Shown piece after piece: positions 56,556 through 64,000 of a stretch of DNA of 64,000 bases. The translations under genes were made by a program, and so were the position numbers. The stretch is taken from assembly GCA_018340805.1 (NCBI GenBank), contig JACMZG010001908.1, forward strand, positions 33,680,080 to 33,744,079, in the 5' to 3' direction. The notes under the pieces are model-generated. The model was not told the origin of the DNA. It saw only the letters and a list, made by a program, of their open reading frames with translations, and made no database searches. This DNA is from Microvelia longipes. Its lineage: Eukaryota; Arthropoda; Insecta; Hemiptera; Veliidae. The first letter of the stretch is position 1, and each line of letters opens with the position of its first letter.

Positions 56556-57293
56556 AAAATGGCGGCCTTCAACTCATTTATTCATCGTCTACTAACCCTC
56601 CCCCTGGATCAAGAAGCATATCTCAAAGAATACAATATAATTTGCGATATAACCCGGGCGAACGGATATAGGGTGGAAATAGTTGATAAAATAATAAGAA
56701 AGAAAGAGGCCAGGCTTGTGCTTAGAGCCATGAATAGTCATCATGACCAGGACACTTCAGAGCCGGAAAATATTAAGCAATGGTGCTCAATCCCTTATGT
56801 TGGAATTTTATCGCAGCGTTTAGGTAGTGTGTTGAAGAGTAGCAACTTAAATGTAAGCTTCAGCAATCGCAAGACTTTAAAAACCTACCTTAGTAATGTG
56901 AAGGACCCAATCCCTTTGGAATCGCGTAGTGGGGTGTATAAAGTCCAATGTGGGGAGTGCCAAGCTGAGTACTTAGGCCAGACTGGTAGGAAACTAAGCA
57001 CCAGACTTTCTGAACATCTTAAACGTACTTCCAGCAAGTTCTACTTACACCTCATCACTGACAACCACGTGAATGCTCCGCATAAAACTTGCATATTGCA
57101 TTACGGAGATAAAGGTCGTAAGTTAAACTTTTTAGAAAACTTGGAGATATTCAGAAGTCAAGACACTGTTGGCGATTTAAACTTAAACGAGAGAGGGGAG
57201 AGGACGCCGCTTATCAATGCGTTACTGCGAGCGCCGCACCCTAAACCAACCAGTATGTGTCTTGTTACAAGCCTGCTCAAACCTTTATCTTAA
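56530..57293 (+). pseudogene. PLE 3' fragment: linker and GIY-YIG endonuclease, open
   Basis: Begins at SHHPWCHKMAAFNSF and stays open to the stop at 57,293. The apparent N-terminus of the ORF that starts at 56,439 comes from antisense RT sequence left of the junction. It carries the full endonuclease but no RT. It is the mirror image of 50,283-51,040, and unlike that copy has no frame break. Confidence 0.88.
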
Positions 57294-57559
57294 TTTTGTT
57301 TAATTAATAATTCATTCTATCTTTTATTCTCTGCTCAACGGTAAATTGATTTTATTTATTATGTTTAACTGCATTTCTGTTCTTATTTGTATACTTTGTA
57401 TTTTTATTTATTTATTTTTTCTTTCTAAGTAAGGTTTTTAAATTTATTTTTGTCTTATTTGTTTAATAGGCACTGAAGATGACCTCTTGTTAGGTCGAAA
57501 GCGCTCTGCTTTATTGTAAATAAATATCATAAACTGTGGAGAGACTTTTTATTCTTTCG
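57294..57559 (+). other. PLE 3' region with hammerhead-like motif
   Basis: Same as 52,504-52,760. The motif lies at 57,471-57,515 and the end TGTGGAGAGACTTTTT at 57,536-57,551. Confidence 0.75.
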
Positions 57560-58640
57560 TTCTAAGTTCTTTATAGTTACTATAGAATGCTTATATTACT
57601 GCAAAAAGACTTACCATAAAATAAGTTTTTATAGTTACTATAGAATGCTTATGTTACTGTAAAAGACATACCATAAAATAAGTTCTTTATAGTTACTATA
57701 GAATATTTATATTTTTCTATATGATATGTAATGAATTTTTACAGATGACAATTGTATTGTTTTATTGCGTAGTTTTAAAATTGATAAATTAATTTATGTC
57801 CACAAAATGTTTTAAAATCTGTCATACATTATGGTTAATATTCCGATTGTTAATTTTTCTTAAAAATATGAATAAACGACCGAAGGTGTACACAAATGGA
57901 TTCCATCATAAAGAAACAATGCAATTTTTCTACAATTAACTTAGCTTACAAACAATATACGTTTAGCTCTTTCGACCTAACAAGAGGCCACATCATTAGT
58001 GTTTGACAAACAAATAAGAATAATAAAATATAAAAATATGTTTGAGGCATCTGATCTAACGAGAGCCACTGTCCTGTTGTTAGGTCAAAAGCACTTTGCG
58101 ACTTTTATAAGAAACAAAGTTAATGGAGCTGTATTTTTAATATTCGGTTTCTTTAATGAATAAACATTATTTTTCAGGTATATTTGGCTTAAATTAATAT
58201 CTTAGGGATTTTGATACAAAATATGAAGAAAATGTATTTTAAATAACATCGATTTCCTGGTTCTTTATGTCTAACCTTTGTTTTACGTATAAATAACAAA
58301 CAAATAATAAAACAAATCTAGTATATGTCTGCTCTAGGTCGAATTCTTTCATTTTCTAAAAGGTTCATTTAAATTCTCTTTTTACCCAGGTTGAAATTAA
58401 CCATTTTTTTCAAATAAATTGCATTGAAAGGTAAAATTTCGTCTATTAAATTAAACCAAAAAACTTTTAAATAAAATAAAAGCAACAAAATTTTATAACC
58501 AAAATCATATTTCCAATAATAGCTTAAATGATATATAGAGACTGAACTAGCTTTAGTTCTACAACAATTTTTGTTGTACAAAAAAAAATTGTTGTAGAAC
58601 TAAAGCTAGTTCAGTCTCTATATATCATTTAAGTACGGAG
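57560..58640. repeat. Third copy of the PLE-linked tail and a short second palindrome
   Basis: Repeats 52,761-53,787 with the minisatellite, hammerhead-motif pair and tail. At 58,577 it turns around, but the inverse arm lasts only about 58 bp. A piece of the tail (AGCAACAAAATTTTATAACC) reappears at 58,687. Confidence 0.85.
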
Positions 58641-59961
58641 TTCTACAAAATTTCAATAGCCGTTAAAAAGAAAATGTTATAAAATAATAGCAACAAAATT
58701 TTATAACCAAAATCATATTTCCACACCACAAGATCCAAATCCAATAGACGAACTATTAAAACAGTAAAATATATATGATATAATATTTATCTTATTCAGT
58801 CACTTAAAACGTCATCTTCTTTCCTATATTTTAGAGAACCCAGTTTTTTTTCTGCAAAATATATATTTTTCATGTTGTATTGCTTCCTTAGGTAGGTGGG
58901 GAAGCATTATGCTTTGTTACAAGAAATATGTTTTATATTAAAAAAGATGAGCATAAAGGACAATTCATCTGGATGACAGATTGCTCTGAGTTACGAGCAA
59001 AGCACGATACAGCAAGGTATGCTGGTTGACAACAACATGTAAGATTTCAGTCCTTATGTTGCTGTGTGGACCGACATAAATCATTAAAACATAAATTTTC
59101 GAAACATATCTAACCGAGTAACAAGCCTTGAATCAAAATCCTTTAACAGTAATAACCGAGTATATCATTTTCAGAATATTTTATTAGCAAAAAATAAAAA
59201 TATCATTTAAAGTACTAAGGTTTACGCATGGTATATACAAAAGTAAGAACTTTTTTACTAAAGCTAATAGATTCAGCTCAAAAGATTTTATAAAAACAAG
59301 AGCAATGACTATTTTGTAAAGATACATACATAAGATGCACGAAAAGAAACTAGAGGTTAAGACAATAATATTTCTTTAGTGTCCATTCGGCATCTTATAG
59401 AGACTCGATTTCAGGGTTATTTAACCCCTATAAGTCACACAATTCCTCAATTAAATCATTAATAAATCCGTCAAATATAAAAAGCTTAAATTATTTTCAA
59501 ATCTACTCTACATTAAAGCAGGTGATACCCGTATTCAATGCATCATCAATATTAATAATAATAAACTTTAAACTCCCTCCCCCCACATAAAAACTATATT
59601 ATAATATATAAATAAGCCCGTATATGAAGTAGAAAAATAATGGTATCCAGGTGCATGCAGTAAAGTATCAAATCTTTTAGATATATTAACCTTGAAGCTT
59701 AGAAAAAAAAGATTCTATACATTTTTATAAGTCAATAAAAGCAATAAAAATGTGTATATAAAAATATGATAAAATATTTTGCTTCAATTCTTAATACATA
59801 AATATATAACCAGGGAACTTTTTAATTGTTTTGATAATTGAAATATATGTCAATTAATAATTGTTTAAGTCCGGCGTTAAATTGAATTTATAATTTTTTT
59901 TTCATAGCTTAAAATTAGCTTATAGAACATATTATTTATACATAATGTGTAACACAGATAT
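58641..59961. other. AT-rich DNA, nothing recognised
   Basis: Apart from the duplicated tail fragment near 58,676-58,722, no feature is supported. Confidence 0.55.
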
Positions 59962-62015
59962 ACAGGGTGATCCAGCTAAGAAGGACAAGACCTTTTTCTC
60001 GGAAACTATAACAGCTAGAAGGATTCGGTTTTCGGCATTGGATTCAATGTAATAGTGAGCAGACGAGAAAAATCCGTTTTCGGGGCGCGCTTCGCGCCTG
60101 TCATAGAGATAATAATGCTAACTTTTTTAATTTTATAGTTAGGTATAGGGAAGTTTTTTTTTGTTCTTTTAAGAATAAAAAATAAGGAAGATTAGTGAAG
60201 ACCGCATCAAAATCGGACAATTTTTCACCGAGCTATGATGAAAAAACTTTTTTTTTAAATTTTGTTCACTTCGGCGCCATTTTGGATGATGTTGCATTTA
60301 AATAAAATTTATTATATGGACATATTTTTAAACTAGAAACATTGCTTTAATAAAAGAATGTCAAAAGTTTTAATTCTAACCTTAGTTTTAGGTGTAAAAT
60401 AGTCGTTAAACATAACAAAAACAAACAAAAATATGGTTTTTCTAAGATACCATGAAAAGTAAGATAGGGAGCTATAGTTTTTTATGGTTTGTACAGTTAG
60501 CCAACATAAAAAGCAACAAAATGAGTCCAATTTTAACAAATTTGCTTCACAATTTCAAAAGTTATTACTAATAAATCTCTTAAATTTGCCAAAAATGGAA
60601 TATTTTTTATAGTTTACCACCCTATTGTTGATATTTAATGGAACTGCAACGTCATTTGTTTATTAACGACAATTTTCATTTCCGCAGCAATGAAATATCA
60701 CTTTACAGTCTAGTTCTGTGATTTGCTATTTAAAATCGCGTGGGGTCAAGTCTGGTGTCCCTGATGGCCACCTAATTGAGTCGTTGGTACCCATATTATT
60801 TTACCTTAATTTTGTATAAGTATGAATGATTATTTATCAATCTTGTGTTTTAATTTCTTTAAACTAATTTAAATTAAATTATTCATACAAAAAATTGACT
60901 CTTTTTAATAAATGCGCAACTAAACGTAAATAGTATAAATTTTAATTATTTATTAAATTAGCATTTTTAAATAGCAAATCACAGAACTAGACTGTAAAGA
61001 GATATTTCATTGCTGCGGAAATGAAAATTGTCGTTAATAAACAAATTTCCGCAGCAGTAAAATATCACTTTACAGTCTAGTTGTGTGATTTGCTATTTAT
61101 TGGTCCTTCACCCCTAGAAACGAAGTAGTTATCATCAAAATAAATTTTTATTAACGTTTATGAAGGATTTTACTTGGTTTTTGCAAGGTACCTCTAATCT
61201 GCATTCTACGATTGACGAAAATCGCCGTAATCGTAATTTCTCCACAACCCAATGAACAAAAATAAGTGTTTTTAGACGTTCTGGAATCCTTATACAAGCT
61301 GCAATAAAGATCACAAGGTATGATGACGTTGCAGTTCCATTAAATATCAACAATAGGGTGGTAAACTATAAAAAATATTCCATTTTTGGCAAATTTAAGA
61401 GATTTATTAGTAATAACTTTTGAAATTGTGAAGCAAATTTGTTAAAATTGGACTTATTTTGTTGCTTTTTATGTTGGCTAACTGTACAACCATAAAAACT
61501 ATAGCTCCCTATCTTACTTTTTCATGGTATCTTAGAAAAACCATATTTTTGTTTGTTTTTGTTATGTTTAACGACTATTTTACACCTAAAACTAAGGTTA
61601 GAATTAAAACTTTTGACATTCTTTTTATTAAAGCAATGTTTCTAGTTTAAAATATGTCCATATAATAATTTTATTTAAATGCAACATCATCCAAAATGGC
61701 GCCGAAGTGAACAAAATTTAAAAAAAAAGTTTTTTCATCATAGCTCGGTGAAAAATTGTCCGATTTTGATGCGGTCTTCACTAATCTTCCTTATTTTTTA
61801 TTCTTAAAAAGAACAAAAAAAAAACTTCCCTATACCTAACTATAAAATTAAAAAAGTTAGCATTATTATCTCTATGACAGGCGCGAAGCGCGCCCGAAAA
61901 CGGATTTTTCTCGTCTGCTCACTATTACATTGAATCCAATGCCGAAAACCGAATCCTTCTAGCTGTTATAGTTTCCGAGAAAAAGGTCTTGTCCTTCTTA
62001 GCTGGACCACCCTGT
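59962..62015. mobile_element. Inverted-repeat element with about 680-bp arms
   Basis: The ends are ACAGGGTGATCCAGCTAAGA and the inverse TCTTAGCTGGACCACCCTGT, with TAT flanks. The arms 59,962-60,645 and 61,335-62,015 match closely, including GGGGCGCGCTTCGCGCCTGT and AAATGGCGCCGAAGTGAACA. The middle holds a nested inverted pair (60,650-60,735 and 60,965-61,047) plus a direct partial copy at 61,048-61,102 of TTTCCGCAGCAATGAAATAT, CACTTTACAGTCTAGTTCTG. ORFs in the arms occur as mirrored pairs and are not genes. No transposase seen. Confidence 0.88.
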
Positions 62016-62129
62016 ATATAACATAAGGTGTAATAATTTTTTAACTTATCCCTCTCTAAACCCATCGATCCGAAGTTTTATCACTTACAATTTTTAAAAG
62101 TTCCATAAAAGGTAATATTGTTGTATAAT

Positions 62130-62480
62130 TTATTGTTTTATAAATATATAAAAAATAATAAATATAGCTTTTCTTCTTACTAATTTTTTTATAGAATCTG
62201 CTACTCTAAAATAATTTTAAGAAATATATTTATTGCATGAGTATTTTATTTTTCTTGCATATTTAAATATGTGATTGTTATTTTATCTTATTAATTTTAG
62301 ATGTATAAACCCTAATATTTACAAAAGAGAATATGATGTATATAAACATATAAAAAAGTGATAAATATACTTCTAAATTTAGTTTTTCAATTATGAAATC
62401 AACTTACCTAAAACTATTTTTAAGAAACATATTTATAACATGTAAATATGTATTTTACTTACTTATTTAAATATTTATAG
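62130..62480. repeat. Ancient tandem duplication of about 205-210 bp
   Basis: TATAAATATATAAAAAATAA with TTTTAAGAAATATATTTATT (62,140-62,240) corresponds to TATAAACATATAAAAAAGTG with TTTTAAGAAACATATTTATA (62,340-62,440). Heavily diverged. Confidence 0.55.
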
Positions 62481-63224
62481 TTATAAGTTATCTATAATAT
62501 TGTATTTGTTTATAAATAAATATATTCTTTTTAGTCCTTTAGTAAGTTCAATCAACAATATATATACTTAAAGGTGAAGCACATTTTCAAAATATATATA
62601 CTTTAGTAGGCAATAGACTGAAATTACTCATATCATGGTTTTAATATTATTTTATGTCATAAAATATTGCATTGCAGTTTTAGTATAAAATTATAAATAT
62701 TTAGTATTAAATTGAATTGGATATACATTTAATTTTGTACGTAATACAATAATCTTTAACCACAGTTTCGGCTAATTGGGTTTTATCTGAAATATCATTT
62801 ATGTGTAAAAGTGTTAAATTAAGAACCTAATTAATGGTTTATTTATTTATATTTCCAAAACTTTTATATATTGATATATATTCGCGATTTAAAGACATAG
62901 TTGTAAGGTTGGCAATATACAGAAAGGGTGATACAAAAATTGTATCATAGGATTAGCATGGGAGCTGATCAAAATTAATAGAATAACTATCGATACTAAA
63001 AGAATTGTAATTATTTCAAAAGTAAATACTTCGATTATTCTAAGATTTTAAATATAGAATCAAGCTCTCATCACTACATACTTGGATTTGTTTATTGTTT
63101 AAGTTGTTATTTACCAATAACCTGGTTATATTTGATCGAAAATTTAAAACATTTGTGTGATTAAAATATTTGTTTATTATTAAACCAAAAATGATAGTTC
63201 ATAACATTATTGAAATAAAACACA
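62481..63224. other. AT-rich DNA, nothing recognised
   Basis: No supported feature. Confidence 0.55.
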
Positions 63225-63329
63225 CAAGTTGAAAAATAGCATCTTATCTGTTAATTTAAATACCTGTTACAACTAATTTAACCAACTTAATGCAATAAAA
63301 AGAGTTTAAGTTTGTGCAAATTAAAATTA

Positions 63330-63795
63330 TTCAAAAGTGAAATCAATTAATGCTAAATAAATTTTTCACCTTTATGTCAGTTTATTTAAAAACTCGTGAC
63401 AACTAATAATCAATACGAAAAAGCCTCTCCACAAAGTTAATTTACTAAAAATTTAAAACCGGCTTTCAACCTAAACGGTCATCATCAGTACTGGAGAGAA
63501 TAATATATAGATGTAGGTGAGTCTATGATATCATGATTTTGAATTTTTAGTAAATTAACTTTGTGGAGAGGGCTTTTTCGTATTGATTATTATAATACCA
63601 CCTGTGCTTTACCTTAATAACTCGTGACAACTCATATAAATGGTTTTTTCCAATTAAAGAACGACTTTAGTGAGTTTAAACACCCTAAAATTATTTAAAA
63701 TAAATAACTTCAAGAAAAAATGTTCAAAAGTGAAATCAATTAATACTAAATAAATTTTTCACCTGTATGTCAGTTTATTTAAAAACTCAAAGTTT
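63330..63795. repeat. Direct repeats flanking a miniature PLE-like hairpin
   Basis: TTCAAAAGTGAAATCAATTA..CTAAATAAATTTTTCACCTTT occurs at 63,333-63,395 and 63,722-63,785. AACTCGTGACAACT occurs at 63,393 and 63,619. The pairs surround the hairpin at 63,411-63,582. Confidence 0.8.
63411..63582 (-). mobile_element. Miniature PLE-like hairpin with hammerhead-like core
   Basis: The outer arms CGAAAAAGCCTCTCCACAAA, GTTAATTTACTAAAAATT and their inverse (63,540-63,582) enclose a central motif. On the minus strand (63,463-63,497) it reads ACTGATGATGACCGTTTAGG then TTGAAAGCCGG: CTGATGA, a short stem GACC/GGTT, GAAA. TCTCCACAAAG matches the PLE end TGTGGAGAG. At 172 bp it is non-coding. Confidence 0.65.
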
Positions 63796-64000
63796 ATTTA
63801 AAGTTAATCATCAAAAATTAAGGAACCCATATAAATATTTTAACGTTCATCACCATTTTGTTATGAATTTCTTATCAAGGATGGTGGTAAGAAATTGGCA
63901 AATAAAAAACTTCATTCACCATCTCGTGGGGAATTTGGTATTGAGAATTCTGGAGCATGTTTTAAATATTAAGGGCAAGTTCATTTATATTTATCCATAA
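63796..64000. other. Window end, no gene called
   Basis: An ORF starting at 63,767 reads to a TAA at the last base. Its start lies in the direct repeat and I recognise no motif, so it is not called. Confidence 0.45.

Larger units (their letters stand above)
50023..57548. mobile_element. Giant palindrome built from Penelope-like elements
   Basis: The arms 50,023-53,787 and 53,788-57,548 are inverse and nearly identical. Each arm contains, from outside inward: a PLE 3' fragment, an inversion junction (51,040 or 56,530), a longer PLE with reverse transcriptase and endonuclease, its 3' region, a 57-bp minisatellite segment, an inverted hammerhead-motif pair and an AT-rich tail ending TACAACAATTTTT. 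The centre is TTGTACAA at 53,787. PLEs are known for inverted and tandem partial copies. An inverted-repeat assembly artefact is also possible. Confidence 0.85.

Noticed and set aside
60333..61650. Mirrored ORFs of about 63-72 codons
   Set aside because: They are inverse copies within the arms of the 59,962-62,015 element and lack motifs.
63767..64000. 77-codon ORF at the window end
   Set aside because: It starts inside a direct repeat and shows no recognisable domain.

Overview
This window looks like AT-rich nuclear DNA from an arthropod, probably an insect. I see no ordinary host gene with introns in the 64 kb. Nearly everything recognisable is mobile or repetitive DNA: a Penelope-like retroelement (PLE), two hAT-type DNA transposons, a capsid-encoding element with Polinton/Maverick termini, a 5S-rRNA-derived SINE-like family, foldback elements, MITE-like inverted repeats and many TA microsatellites. 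The arthropod assignment rests on the element types and on TCAGT-like initiators next to TATA boxes. Species is not determinable. Several reading frames break at homopolymer runs, so either long-read indel error or decay of old copies is at work.

Layout. 0-12.8 kb: AT-rich DNA with 5S-SINE copies, arrays of GGAGTAACC hairpins (6.7-8.1 kb), a minisatellite grown from a SINE junction (8.9-9.1 kb) and a PLE end pair (10.8-11.1 kb). 12.8-15.9 kb: a hAT-like transposon with about 690-bp terminal inverted repeats (TIRs), an 8-bp target duplication and a broken transposase. 16-20 kb: PLE end, hairpin and a dispersed family (B). 20.3-23.7 kb: a non-autonomous hAT element with an exact 8-bp target duplication, carrying a GC hairpin island, family C and a foldback element. 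24-32.8 kb: SINE copies including a head-to-tail dimer, a foldback element, a MITE and a LINE remnant. 32.9-34.1 kb: an element with about 430-bp inverted arms and no ORF.

39,586-44,600 is the most interesting unit. It is a 5.0-kb element inserted inside a 5S-SINE copy. It has a 6-bp target duplication (TCTGAG), 5'-AG termini and TIRs of about 770 bp. It encodes a C2H2 zinc finger fused to a double-jelly-roll capsid-like domain, a small PC4-like protein with an overlapping small ORF, and a divergent protein with a DIQGF motif. A minisatellite fills the gap between the divergent genes. No DNA polymerase, integrase, ATPase or protease is present, so it looks like a reduced, probably non-autonomous relative of Polintons/adintoviruses.

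48-58.6 kb: a 57-bp minisatellite, a 0.7-kb near-perfect foldback element, family C, then a palindrome with arms of about 3.76 kb built from PLE copies with reverse transcriptase and GIY-YIG endonuclease domains. Hammerhead-like motifs lie in their 3' regions. 60-62 kb: an inverted-repeat element with about 680-bp arms. 63.4 kb: a miniature PLE-like hairpin.
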